Below, one piece after another: positions 34,530 to 43,059 of a stretch of 60,487 nucleotides of DNA. Position numbers and translations under genes: made by a program. Below the pieces are notes generated by a model, which saw nothing but the letters and a program-made list of their open reading frames with translations, ran no database searches and had not been told where the DNA came from. Origin of the DNA: Caulobacter sp. 17J80-11 (GTDB taxonomy: Bacteria > Pseudomonadota > Alphaproteobacteria > Caulobacterales > Caulobacteraceae); contig NZ_JACSJI010000023.1 in the NCBI RefSeq assembly GCF_014349105.1, positions 1-60,487 of the forward strand, written 5' to 3'. The stretch's first letter is position 1. Each line of letters begins with the position of its first letter.

Positions 34530-34952
34530 CTACTCCGCCACCATCTCCCCCGAGCCGCCGAACTCGGCCGGGAAGTCCTTCAGCTTGGGCAGGCCGTCCT
34601 TCATCGGCAGCACGGTCTCGGCGTAGTTCACGTGCACGGCCGGTTTGAAGTCGAGGGTCGGCAGGGTGGCGGCGTAGACGTCGGTCATGCCGAGCGTCGG
34701 GTGCCGGCCCATGAGGTGGCCGCCGCACTGGTCGCAGTACATGCGCTCGGTGAAGGGGGTCTTCTGGTAGCCGGCGAGATGGTCCTCGCCCTTGGTCACC
34801 TTCACCTGCTCGGGCTTCCACAGGCTGAAGGCGTTGACCGGCGACGCCGACCAGGAGCGGCAGGAGTTGCAGTGGCAATAGCCCATGGCCTGCGGCTCGC
34901 CCTCGGCCTCGACGCCGACCGCGCCGCAGAAGCAGGTTCCCTTGTGGGTCAT
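34530..34952 (-). CDS. GFA/CENP-V zinc-binding protein
   Basis: 140 residues from ATG 34952. The zinc-binding cysteines of glutathione-dependent formaldehyde-activating family proteins are clear: GTCFCGAVGVE, YCHCNSCRSWSA and MYCDQCGGHLMG. A beta-rich fold surrounds them. Role may be in thiol or aldehyde chemistry, but most members have no proven activity. It converges on the HEPN-like gene with 13 bases between the stops. Confidence 0.92.
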   Translation of the reverse strand: MTHKGTCFCGAVGVEAEGEPQAMGYCHCNSCRSWSASPVNAFSLWKPEQVKVTKGEDHLAGYQKTPFTERMYCDQCGGHLMGRHPTLGMTDVYAATLPTLDFKPAVHVNYAETVLPMKDGLPKLKDFPAEFGGSGEMVAE

Positions 34953-35005
34953 GTCCCGGTCCCTCGCGATGTTCGGCCCACAACTCGCGAGCGGCCGCAA
35001 AGGGC

Positions 35006-36289
35006 TCAGGTCGGGCGCCGCGTCGTGCGGGGGCCGCCCAGGCTGGCGTGGGTGAAGCCGGCCAGGCGCGCGATGGCCAGCTGGCGGGGCGAGGTCAAAC
35101 CGGCGACCAGCCGCCTCGGCGCGACCGGCTCGGCCATCCGCGCGACGCGCCGCAGCCAGGCGAAGAGCGCGTTCTCGTCCTCGTGCCCGCCGGGGTCGCA
35201 TTCGAAGGTGAGGCCCTTCAGCCCGCAGCCGGTCAGCCGCTGGACCGCCGCGCGGTCCGGCTCGGCCGCGCCGGTGACGGCGAAGCAGAACGGCTGGATC
35301 AGGGACACGGCCTCCCACAGCCGCCCCGTCGGCACGCCCTTCAGGCCCTGGACGCTGACCAGGGTCTTGAGCGCCAGGTCGTCGCGCGCGTCGCAAAAGG
35401 CCTGGGCCAGGGCGGCGCGGCCGCGGGTGGAGGCCAGGGTGGTGAAGGCTAGCGGCACGACCACGCCGGGTTTCTGTTCGCGGCGCGGATCGCTCTTCAG
35501 GCGCGCCAGGCCGCGTTCCAGCACTGCAAGGTCGACCCGCTCGCGGTCGGCCCAGTCCAGGGCGTCGATCTGGGCGGGGGTGAGGACCGCGCCGGTGGCG
35601 GCGTTCAACACCCGAGGCTGCAGGCGGTGGCCGATCAGGGTCAGGCGCGACAGCTCGAACAGGGGCTGGATGGCGCAGGAGACGCTCAGCGACCGCCCGT
35701 CCTGAGTGGCCATGACGCTCCAGGCGGCAGGCTCGACCCGGCGCAGCGGCGGCAGGGGCGCCTCGGCCGTGGCGACCTCCATGGCCGCGTCGGCGATCTC
35801 GGATGGGTCGAGGCGCCGGTAGGCCAGGCCCGCGGCCGACACCTCGGTGACTTCGCGCAGCGCCAGGTCGGCGGCCCGCGCCTGGCCCAGGAAGAAGTTC
35901 AGCACCTCCTTCAGGGCGTTCAGGCAAAGGGCCTGGGCCTCAAAGCGAGTGGCCGCCGGCTGCACCACCAGGAAGTCGGCCTCGCCGACCCGCAGGAACC
36001 AGCCGACCACGCCCAGCTTGCGCGTCAGGCAGCGCTCGACATTGTCCCAGATCTGTTCGCGCTTGCCGGGCCATCGCTCGCCCAGGCGCTCGCGCACGGC
36101 GTCCAGGCCCAGCAGGTGCACGCGCCCCTCGGCGGCGAGCGGCGAGCCCTGGAGGCGCTCGATCGCGGCGGCCGCGTCGACGGCGACCAGCCGGTCCACG
36201 GGCGTCCGCCCGTGGTCGCCCGTCCGCGACTGCCTGGTCCCCGCCTGCACCTGAACGCCTCGCCGGGCTCCCGAGGCCCTGCCTGTCAC
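35006..36289 (-). CDS. Uncharacterised protein with a possible degenerate EAL-like part
   Basis: 427 residues from GTG 36289 (start uncertain; a later one is possible). N-terminal half (DRLVAVDAAAAIERLQG ... LGLDAVRERLGERW) may be a GGDEF-derived or PAS-like segment with no catalytic motif. The C-terminal half has alternating strands (GVVVPLAFTTLASTRGRAALAQAFCDARDDLALKTLVSVQGLKGVP; only part shown elsewhere) that loosely recall an EAL barrel without the EAL or DDFG motifs. It is probably not an active phosphodiesterase. I cannot name the family. Confidence 0.7.
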   Translation of the reverse strand: MTGRASGARRGVQVQAGTRQSRTGDHGRTPVDRLVAVDAAAAIERLQGSPLAAEGRVHLLGLDAVRERLGERWPGKREQIWDNVERCLTRKLGVVGWFLRVGEADFLVVQPAATRFEAQALCLNALKEVLNFFLGQARAADLALREVTEVSAAGLAYRRLDPSEIADAAMEVATAEAPLPPLRRVEPAAWSVMATQDGRSLSVSCAIQPLFELSRLTLIGHRLQPRVLNAATGAVLTPAQIDALDWADRERVDLAVLERGLARLKSDPRREQKPGVVVPLAFTTLASTRGRAALAQAFCDARDDLALKTLVSVQGLKGVPTGRLWEAVSLIQPFCFAVTGAAEPDRAAVQRLTGCGLKGLTFECDPGGHEDENALFAWLRRVARMAEPVAPRRLVAGLTSPRQLAIARLAGFTHASLGGPRTTRRPT

Positions 36290-36341
36290 TCGGGCGGGAA
36301 CTCTGCGGGGATCAGGCTTTAGCGCCCGTAAACTTGCGGGT

Positions 36342-37277
36342 TCAAATCAGCGCCGCGCCGGCCTTGTAGGCCGCCAGGCCTTCGGTCGAACCGATTGGCG
36401 GGCTGGGCAGGCTGGATTCGACAATGCCGCGCAGGTAGGCCCCGTAGGGCGAGTTCTCCAGTTCGGCGGCGCGGGCCAGCAGGCCCTCCTCGTCGATCCA
36501 GCCCTTGGCGAAGGCGATCTCCTCCAGGCAGGCGATCTTCAGCCCCTGGCGGTGCTCGATGGTGCGCACGAACTCGCCGGCCTCCATCAGCGCCTCGAAG
36601 GCCCCGAGGTCCAGCCAGGCGTAGCCGCGGCCCATACGCTCGACGCGCAGGCGTCCGCGTTCCAGATAGAGGCGGTTGAGGTCGGTGATTTCCAGCTCGC
36701 CGCGGGCCGAGGGCTTCAGGGTGCGGGCCAGTTCGGTGACCTCGGCGTCGTAGAAGTAGAGCCCCGTCACCGCCCAGTTCGAGCGGGCGTCCAGCGGCTT
36801 TTCCTCCAGGGCCAGGGCCCGGCCGCCGGCGTCCATTTCGACTACGCCGAAGCGGTTGGGATCGCGCACGCGCTGGGCGAAGACGGTGGCGCCCTTGGTG
36901 CGGCGCGCGGCGGCCAGCATCTGGCTCTCCAGCTGGGCGCCGTAGAACAGGTTGTCGCCCAGCACCAGCGCGCAGGGCCTTCCGCCGATGAAGTCGGCGC
37001 CGACCCGGAAGGCGTCGGCCACGCCGCGCGGCTGGTCCTGGACCGCATAGCTGAGCGACACGCCCCAGACCCGCCCGTCGCCGAGGACGGCCCTCATCGA
37101 AGGCAGGTCCCGCGGGCTTGAAATGATCAGGATCTCCCGGATCCCCGCCATCATCAGGATGGACAGGGGATAGTAGATCATCGGCTTGTCCCACACGGGA
37201 AGGAGCTGTTTGTTGATCCCGAGCGTTACCGGATGCAGACGCGTCCCGGAGCCGCCGGCCAGCACGATGCCCTTCAT
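36342..37277 (-). CDS. rmlA: Glucose-1-phosphate thymidylyltransferase
   Basis: 311 residues; the normal RmlA length is about 290. The N-terminal nucleotide loop is GIVLAGGSGTRLHPVTLGINKQLLPVWDKPM. Further blocks LVLGDNLFYG, LALEEKPLDARSNWAVTGLYFYD and RGYAWLDLG (metal and sugar contacts) are present. It makes dTDP-glucose for deoxysugar (e.g. dTDP-rhamnose) paths. RmlB, C and D are not seen here. It is divergent from the glycosyltransferase at 37344. Confidence 0.95.
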   Translation of the reverse strand: MKGIVLAGGSGTRLHPVTLGINKQLLPVWDKPMIYYPLSILMMAGIREILIISSPRDLPSMRAVLGDGRVWGVSLSYAVQDQPRGVADAFRVGADFIGGRPCALVLGDNLFYGAQLESQMLAAARRTKGATVFAQRVRDPNRFGVVEMDAGGRALALEEKPLDARSNWAVTGLYFYDAEVTELARTLKPSARGELEITDLNRLYLERGRLRVERMGRGYAWLDLGAFEALMEAGEFVRTIEHRQGLKIACLEEIAFAKGWIDEEGLLARAAELENSPYGAYLRGIVESSLPSPPIGSTEGLAAYKAGAALI

Positions 37278-37343
37278 ACGTCACCCCGTCCGTGAGCGTG
37301 TGTCCTGGCGGACAACTCGCGGGACGCCGAAAGGCTGCGCTCT

Positions 37344-38579
37344 GTGAGCGTGATCCGGCTGTTGCCGCCGACGGTCCGGCGCCCGGTGGTCCGGGCCGTA
37401 TTGTCGGGGCTGCGCCTGGCGCGCTCGCCGCAGTGGTCGCCGCCGGCCGCGCCCGCCGAGATCCGGCCCGGGCCGCTGGTGGTCACCGGCTTCATGAACG
37501 AGGTGCTGGGCGTCGGGCGGGCCGGGCGGATGACCGCCGACGCGCTGGAGGCGGCCGGGTGGCCGGTGGTGCGCCACGACCTGCGTCCGTCCTTCTTCCG
37601 CATCCGCCGCGCGGGCATGACCCTGCCGACCGAGCGGGAAGGGGGCGTCTGGATGATCCACGCCAACGCCCCTGAGGCGGAGATCGCCTTCCTGACCCAC
37701 CAGCCGCAGGCGTGGGCAGGGCGCTACCGGATCGGCTACTGGGCCTGGGAGACGCCGCGGGCGCCGGCCGCCTGGGTGCGCGCCGCGCCCTGGTTCCACG
37801 AGATCTGGGCGACCAGCCGCTACACCCGCGACGCGCTGGCCGCGGCCTTTCGGGCGCAGGGGCGGGCGGACCTGGAGCCACGGCTCAAGGTCATGCCGCA
37901 CCCCCTGCCGGACGTGGGCGGGGCCAAGGCGGACCCGCGCCGCTTCGGGCTGGCGCCCGGCGCCTTCAACGTGCTCAGCGCCTTCGACGCCCGCTCGACC
38001 TTCGTGCGCAAGAACCCGATGGGGGCGGTGGAGGCCTGGCGGCGCGCGTTTCCGCAGCCGCGGCCGGACGCGCGCCTGACCGTCAAGGCGGTGAAGCTGG
38101 AGGCCGACCCGGCCCGCGCGCGCGCGCTCTACGCCGCCGTCGCCGGCAGGCCGGACATCCGGGTGCTCGACGAGGAGCTGACCGACTCGGGCGTGCTGGA
38201 TCTGCTGGCCAGCGTCGACGCCTTCCTGTCGCTGCACCGGGCCGAAGGCTTCGGCCTGTCCCTGGCCGAGGCCATGGCCCTGGGCAAGGTGGTGATCGCC
38301 ACCGGCTGGTCCGGGCCGCTGGACTTCCTGGACGCCGACAGCGCCGCCCTGGTCGGGTTCGGCCTGGCGCCGATCCGCGATCCGTCGGGCATGTACCGCG
38401 GCGGCGCGTGGGCCGAGCCTGACCTCGACCAGGCCGCCGGCCTGCTGCGGACCCTGGCCGACGACCCGGAGCGCCGCGGCCGGATCGGCGACGCCGCCCG
38501 ACGGAAGGTGGCGGGCCTGGCGGAGGCGTGGAGCGCGGAGACGCTGCGGGCCGCGCCGTTCGCCGGCCTGGTGGGGTGA
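37344..38579 (+). CDS. Glycosyltransferase family 4-like protein
   Basis: 411 residues. The GT-B C-terminal domain shows SLHRAEGFGLSLAEAMALGKVVIATGWSG (the E-x7-E motif) after VLSAFDARSTFVRKNPMG. No signal peptide or membrane segment. It probably builds a surface polysaccharide, in keeping with the divergent rmlA. The sugar and acceptor are unknown. A family D repeat follows. Confidence 0.9.
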   Translation: MSVIRLLPPTVRRPVVRAVLSGLRLARSPQWSPPAAPAEIRPGPLVVTGFMNEVLGVGRAGRMTADALEAAGWPVVRHDLRPSFFRIRRAGMTLPTEREGGVWMIHANAPEAEIAFLTHQPQAWAGRYRIGYWAWETPRAPAAWVRAAPWFHEIWATSRYTRDALAAAFRAQGRADLEPRLKVMPHPLPDVGGAKADPRRFGLAPGAFNVLSAFDARSTFVRKNPMGAVEAWRRAFPQPRPDARLTVKAVKLEADPARARALYAAVAGRPDIRVLDEELTDSGVLDLLASVDAFLSLHRAEGFGLSLAEAMALGKVVIATGWSGPLDFLDADSAALVGFGLAPIRDPSGMYRGGAWAEPDLDQAAGLLRTLADDPERRGRIGDAARRKVAGLAEAWSAETLRAAPFAGLVG

Positions 38580-38592
38580 GCGGGCCCGAAAT

Positions 38593-38672
38593 CCTCGTCC
38601 TTCGACAGGCTCAGGATGAGGATTGCTACTGCGGCTCAGTCGCCCTCATCCTGAGCGTGTCGAAGGACGAGG
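38593..38672. repeat. Palindromic repeat, family D copy 3
   Basis: CCTCGTCCTTCGACAGGCTC...GAGCGTGTCGAAGGACGAGG, 29-bp arms differing at one base. It lies between the glycosyltransferase and the ThDP enzyme gene, which converge. Loop includes CTACTGCGGC, as in copy 1. Confidence 0.85.
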
Positions 38673-38688
38673 GCGGACCACCGAGTTG

Positions 38689-40347
38689 TCAGGCTCTGCC
38701 GCCCCGCAGCTGGGTGATCGTCCGACCGGGCGCGATCTGCTCGGGGTCGGTCTTCAGGTGGATCAGGGCGGGCTTGCCGGCCGCGCGGGCGGCGGCGAAG
38801 GCGGCGGGGAAGTCCTCGCCGCGGTCGACCGTCTCGGCCCAGGCGCCGAACGAGCGGGCGTAGGCGGCGAAGTCGGGGTTCTGCAGGTCGGTGGCGATCA
38901 CCCGGCCCGGATACTCGCGCTCCTGGTGCATGCGGATGGTGCCGTAGGTGCCGTTGTCGACCACGACGGTGATCACGTTCGCGCCGTACTGCACGGCGGT
39001 GGCCAGCTCCTGCGAGGTCATCATGAAGTCGCCGTCGCCGGCGAAGCAGACCACGTCGCGTTCCGGATGGACCAGCTTTGCGGCGATGGCCGCCGGGAAG
39101 CCGTAGCCCATGGCGCCGGAGGTGGGCGCGAGCTGGGTGCGGAAGCTCCGATGACGGATGAACCGGTGCAGCCAGGCGGCGAAGTTGCCGGCCCCGTTGC
39201 AGATGATGGCGTCCTTCGGCAGCACCTCGGCCATGTGGGCGACGACTTCCGACAGGTTGACCGCCGCCGGCACGTCGATCGGGGCGGTGAAGGCCTCGTA
39301 GTCGGCCCGCGCGGCTTCGCGCCAGGCGGTCCACTTGCGGTCGCCGCCGATGCTCGCGACGGCCAGGGCGGCGGGCGAGACGTCGGCGACGCCGGCGGCG
39401 CTGGCCGGCCACACCCGGCCCAGCTCTTCCGGCCCCGGGTGAATGTGGATCAACCGTTGAGCGGTGAACTCGGGCGTCAGCAGGGAATAGCCCTGGGTCG
39501 GGTTCTCGCCCAACCGCGCGCCGATCGCCAGGATCAGGTCGGCCGACTTCACCCGCTCGACCAGCTTGGGGTTCGGGCCCAGGCCGAGGTCGCCGACATA
39601 GCAGGGGTGGTCGTTGTCGATCAGGTCCTTGCGGCGGAAGGACAGAACCATTGGCAGGTCGTGCGCCTTCAGCCAGTCACTGAGCGCGGCCAGGGCCGGG
39701 CGGGTCCAGCCCGAGCCGCCCAGCACCACCAGCGGCGCCTCCGCCTCCTTCAGGCGCTGTTCGATGGTCTCCAGCACCGCCGGGTCGAGGCCGGCGCGGG
39801 CCGGGGCGACCGGGCGGACCGGGGCGGGGCCGCCGTCCTCGTGCAGCTTGTCCTCGGGCAGGGCCAGCACCACCGGGCCCTGCCGGCCCTGCGTCGCGGT
39901 GGCGAAGGCGCGGCCGACGATCTCGGCCGTGCGGCCCGGCTCGTCCAGTTCGGCCGCCCACTTCGACAGCGGCCCGAAGGCGGCGTGGTAGTCGACCTCC
40001 TGGAAGGCGCCGCGGCCCTTGTCGGCCGCCGCCACCTGGCCGACGAACAGGATCATCGGGGTGGAGTCCTGATGCGCCGTGTGCACGCCGACGCTGGCGT
40101 GCGTGGCGCCGGGCCCCCGCGTGACCATGCAGATGCCCGGCCGGCCGGTCAGCTTGCCGTAGGCCTCGGCCATGTTGGCCGCGCCCGCCTCGTGGCGGCA
40201 GGCGACCACGCGCACCCGGTCCTCGACGTCGGCCAGGGCGTCCAGCACGGCCAGATAGCTCTCGCCGGGAACGCAGAACACGTGGTCCACGCCGTTGGCG
40301 ACCAGGGCTTCGACCAGCCGGCGCGCGGCGTTGGGATTGGCGGACAT
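38689..40347 (-). CDS. ThDP-dependent acetolactate-synthase-like enzyme
   Basis: 552 residues from ATG 40347. The N-terminal PYR domain has FCVPGESYLAVLDAL and RHEAGAANMAEAYGKLTG (glutamate for ThDP); the C-terminal PP domain has GDGDFMMTSQELATAVQYGANVITVVVDN (the GDG-N motif). Layout fits ALS/decarboxylase enzymes. It starts 11 bases after the aldehyde dehydrogenase stop, so they form an operon. Since an ALS regulatory subunit (IlvH) is absent, a 2-oxo-acid decarboxylase that supplies an aldehyde to the neighbour is more likely than branched-chain amino acid synthesis. Confidence 0.93.
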   Translation of the reverse strand: MSANPNAARRLVEALVANGVDHVFCVPGESYLAVLDALADVEDRVRVVACRHEAGAANMAEAYGKLTGRPGICMVTRGPGATHASVGVHTAHQDSTPMILFVGQVAAADKGRGAFQEVDYHAAFGPLSKWAAELDEPGRTAEIVGRAFATATQGRQGPVVLALPEDKLHEDGGPAPVRPVAPARAGLDPAVLETIEQRLKEAEAPLVVLGGSGWTRPALAALSDWLKAHDLPMVLSFRRKDLIDNDHPCYVGDLGLGPNPKLVERVKSADLILAIGARLGENPTQGYSLLTPEFTAQRLIHIHPGPEELGRVWPASAAGVADVSPAALAVASIGGDRKWTAWREAARADYEAFTAPIDVPAAVNLSEVVAHMAEVLPKDAIICNGAGNFAAWLHRFIRHRSFRTQLAPTSGAMGYGFPAAIAAKLVHPERDVVCFAGDGDFMMTSQELATAVQYGANVITVVVDNGTYGTIRMHQEREYPGRVIATDLQNPDFAAYARSFGAWAETVDRGEDFPAAFAAARAAGKPALIHLKTDPEQIAPGRTITQLRGGRA

Positions 40348-40358
40348 GGGATGCGTTC

Positions 40359-41798
40359 TCAGGCTTGGACGTAGGAGGTCTTCAGGCGGGTGTAGAATTC
40401 GCGCGCGTACGGCCCCTGCTCGCGCGGGCCGAAGCTCGACGCCTTGGTCCCGCCGAACGGGGCGTGCAGGTCGACGCCGGCGGTCGGCAGGTTGACCATG
40501 ACCATGCCGGTCTTCAGGCCGTCCTGGAACATCCGCGCGTGCTTCAGCGAGGTGGTGTAGACGCCGGCCGACAGGCCGAACTCGGTGTCGTTGGCGATCT
40601 CCAGCGCGTGCTCGGCGCTGTCGGCGAGGATGGCCACGGCGACCGGGCCGAAGATCTCCTCGCGGGCGACGCGCATCGAATTGTCGACGTCGGTGAACAG
40701 GGCCGGGCGCATGTAGAAGCCGCGCTTGGGCATCTCCAGCCGCTCGCCGCCGAAGGCGAGGGTCGCGCCCTCCTCCGTGCCGACGCGGACATAGTCGAGG
40801 TTCTGGCGCAGCTGCGGGTCGGACACGACCGGGCCCATCTGGGTCGCGGGATCGCGCGCGTCGCCGACCTTGAGGGCTTCCAGCCGGGTCTTCAGACGAC
40901 GGACGAATTCGCCGTAGACGCCCTTGGTCACGATCAGCCGGCTCGACGCGGTGCAGCGCTGGCCGGTGGAGAAGAAGGCGCCGTTCAGCGCGCCCTCGAC
41001 CGCCAGGTCCAGATCTGCGTCGTCCAGCACGACCAGCGGGTTCTTGCCGCCCATCTCCAGCTGGAAGCGCTTGAAGTTTTTCGCGCAGGCCTCGGCGATG
41101 CGGCCGCCGACGCCTTGCGAGCCCGTGAAGGAGATGGCGTCGACGCCCTTGTGGTTGATCAGCGCCTCGCCGACCACGGAGCCGCGGCCCATCACCAGGT
41201 TGAACACCCCCGCCGGCGCGCCGGCTTCGTGGATGATCTCGGCGAGCGCCCACACGCTGGCCGGCACGATGTCGGCCGGCTTGATCACCACGCAGTTGCC
41301 GTAGGCCAGCGCCGGGGCCGCCTTCCAGGCGGGAATGGCGATCGGGAAGTTCCAGGGCGTGATCAGGCCGACCACGCCGACCGGCTCGCGGCGGGTCTCG
41401 ACGCTGACGCCCGGGCGCTGCGAGGGCAGCACCTCGCCCACCGCACGCCAGCACTCGCCGGCGAAGAACTTGAAGATCCGCCCGGCCCGCTGCACCTCGC
41501 CCTTGGCCTCAGCCAGGGTCTTGCCCTCTTCGCGGGCCAGGAGCTCGCCGAGCTCGGCCTCGCGAGCCAGCAGGCGGTCGGCGACCTTGTCCAAGAGGTC
41601 GCCGCGGACCTGGGCGGTCGCGCGGCTCCAGGCGGGCAGGGCGGCCTGCGCCGCGGCGACCGCGCGGTCGACGTCGGCGGCGTCGCCTTGCGCGAACTCG
41701 CCCACCACGTCGTCCAGGTCGGACGGGTTGAGGTTTTGCGCGGCGTTCGCGCCGTCGACCCACTCGCCGCCGATCAGGTTGGCGTACCGCTTCGCCAT
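40359..41798 (-). CDS. NAD(P)-dependent aldehyde dehydrogenase
   Basis: 479 residues from ATG 41798; a GTG three bases earlier is possible. The ALDH fold shows VGLITPWNFPIAIPAWK, the cofactor site SFTGSQGVGG, the general base LEMGGKNP (Glu) and the catalytic Cys in GQRCTASSRLIV. Close in style to alpha-ketoglutaric semialdehyde dehydrogenase and to 4-guanidinobutyraldehyde/succinate-semialdehyde types. It leads a two-gene operon with the ThDP enzyme. Substrate is inferred to be the aldehyde from its partner; not proven. Confidence 0.95.
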   Translation of the reverse strand: MAKRYANLIGGEWVDGANAAQNLNPSDLDDVVGEFAQGDAADVDRAVAAAQAALPAWSRATAQVRGDLLDKVADRLLAREAELGELLAREEGKTLAEAKGEVQRAGRIFKFFAGECWRAVGEVLPSQRPGVSVETRREPVGVVGLITPWNFPIAIPAWKAAPALAYGNCVVIKPADIVPASVWALAEIIHEAGAPAGVFNLVMGRGSVVGEALINHKGVDAISFTGSQGVGGRIAEACAKNFKRFQLEMGGKNPLVVLDDADLDLAVEGALNGAFFSTGQRCTASSRLIVTKGVYGEFVRRLKTRLEALKVGDARDPATQMGPVVSDPQLRQNLDYVRVGTEEGATLAFGGERLEMPKRGFYMRPALFTDVDNSMRVAREEIFGPVAVAILADSAEHALEIANDTEFGLSAGVYTTSLKHARMFQDGLKTGMVMVNLPTAGVDLHAPFGGTKASSFGPREQGPYAREFYTRLKTSYVQA

Positions 41799-41919
41799 CA
41801 CCGCCCTCGCTTGCCGGAACGGCGCTCTCTAGCGCGGTTTCGGGGGCAGGGGCCACACCCGGCAGCTAGGGGCGGCGTAAATTGAGGCGACAACATCAGG
41901 CGACCGAGCCTGGATGCCC

Positions 41920-42240
41920 TCACGGCCGAAACCAAACCTCGAATTCTGCGCCGCCGACATCCACTTTGCCGGAGCGGTAATGGTCCAGTGCCCACCCGTT
42001 ACTCTTTTGGGCCATGGTCGCTCGATCTTCGCCAGCGTCCTCCAACTCGTTCAAATCGACATAGAACCCGCACTCGGTGCGGGGAATGCGCCCCGCTTCG
42101 CCCGTCGCGTCGATGGCGGACAGCGGGAGGTCGCGCTCTCGACCCGTTTCGAGCAACTGGAGCATTCGAACGAAAGAGAGACGACCGGACCCCTTCGCGG
42201 TGAGCGCGGCAGCTATCGTGCGATCGAGGTCGAAGGACAT
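41920..42240 (-). CDS. Small hypothetical protein
   Basis: 106 residues, soluble. Begins MSFDLDRTIAAALTAKGSG, then RLSFVRMLQLLETGRERDLPLSAIDATGEAG and a C-terminal beta-like end GGAEFEVWFRP. No strong ribosome site is seen before the ATG. Lower GC than its neighbours. Not recognised. Confidence 0.55.
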   Translation of the reverse strand: MSFDLDRTIAAALTAKGSGRLSFVRMLQLLETGRERDLPLSAIDATGEAGRIPRTECGFYVDLNELEDAGEDRATMAQKSNGWALDHYRSGKVDVGGAEFEVWFRP

Positions 42241-42314
42241 TTGGGGGATGCTGTCGGACGTTCGGATTTAAGCCACGCCATCAACGTGCCGGCGCCGGAG
42301 AGGGGAGACAAGCG

Positions 42315-42998
42315 TCAGGGCTCGGCCCACATCCGCAGCAGGTTGTGGTAGCAGCCGGTCAGGGCGACGATCTGCGGGTCGGTCTGGCCGGCGGTCTCGG
42401 CCAGGCGCTGGATCGACAGGTCCATGTCGAACAGCAGGGTGCGCCGGGCGTCGTCGCGCACCAGGCTCTGGATCCAGAAGAAGCAGGCCACGCGCGCGCC
42501 GCGGGTGACCGGCTCGACCCGGTGCAGGCTGGAGGCCGGATAGAGCACCATCGAGCCCGCCGGCAGCTTCACCTGGTGGACGCCGTAGGTGTCGTCGACC
42601 GTCAGCTCGCCGCCGTCGTATTCGTCCGGCTCGGCCAGGAAGAGCGTGGCGGACAGGTCGGTGCGCACCGCGCCGGAGCCGTCGGGCAGGCGGCGGATGG
42701 CGTTGTCGACGTGATCGCCGAAGTCCTGGCCGCTTTCGTAGCGGTTGAACAGCGGCGGGTAGATCCGCTGGGGCAGGGCGGCGGACAGGAACAGCAGGTT
42801 GCGCTCCAGGGCCTTGGTGACCAGCGCCCCCAGTTCCAGCGCCTGGACGCAGTCCTGCGGCAGCTGGCGGTTGCGCTTGGCCAGCGCCGACTGGTGGCCG
42901 GCGGTGATGCGGCCGTCCGCCCAGGGCGCGGTCTCCAGCACCTGGCGCGCATAGGCCACCTGCTCTGGCGTCAGCACGTCGGGAACTTGCAGCAGCAT
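42315..42998 (-). CDS. piuC: PiuC-type Fe(II)/2-oxoglutarate dioxygenase
   Basis: 227 residues from ATG 42998. Helical N-terminus ([29 protein letters not shown]) and a PKHD-type jelly-roll core. Iron ligands HVD in DFGDHVDNA and the distal His in [15 protein letters not shown], with Arg in that block as the 2-oxoglutarate contact. PiuC-like hydroxylases accompany TonB siderophore receptors. The receptor gene is just upstream on the same strand with a hairpin in the gap. Likely an iron-scavenging partner enzyme. Confidence 0.95.
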   Translation of the reverse strand: MLLQVPDVLTPEQVAYARQVLETAPWADGRITAGHQSALAKRNRQLPQDCVQALELGALVTKALERNLLFLSAALPQRIYPPLFNRYESGQDFGDHVDNAIRRLPDGSGAVRTDLSATLFLAEPDEYDGGELTVDDTYGVHQVKLPAGSMVLYPASSLHRVEPVTRGARVACFFWIQSLVRDDARRTLLFDMDLSIQRLAETAGQTDPQIVALTGCYHNLLRMWAEP

Positions 42999-43017
42999 GG
43001 GGCCTCCGAACGCGGAA

Positions 43018-43039
43018 GGGCCCCGCCGGGACGGGGCCC
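43018..43039 (-). terminator. Hairpin between receptor gene and piuC
   Basis: GGGCCCCG-CCGGGA-CGGGGCCC, a perfect 8-bp stem just after the receptor stop and before piuC on the minus strand. It may be a terminator or a processing site setting the ratio of the two proteins. Confidence 0.6.
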
Positions 43040-43059
43040 TCAAGCTTGATCAATCTGGA

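Noticed and set aside
40348-41454. Minus-strand open frame extending the ThDP enzyme upstream through the aldehyde dehydrogenase
   Set aside because: The enzyme's own PYR domain begins at ATG 40347; upstream is the aldehyde dehydrogenase read in another phase, so this is not a fusion.
41816-41839. GGAAC-N16-GTT on the plus strand
   Set aside because: It fits the EcfG form but points away from the aldehyde dehydrogenase and no plus-strand gene follows within 3 kb; treated as chance.
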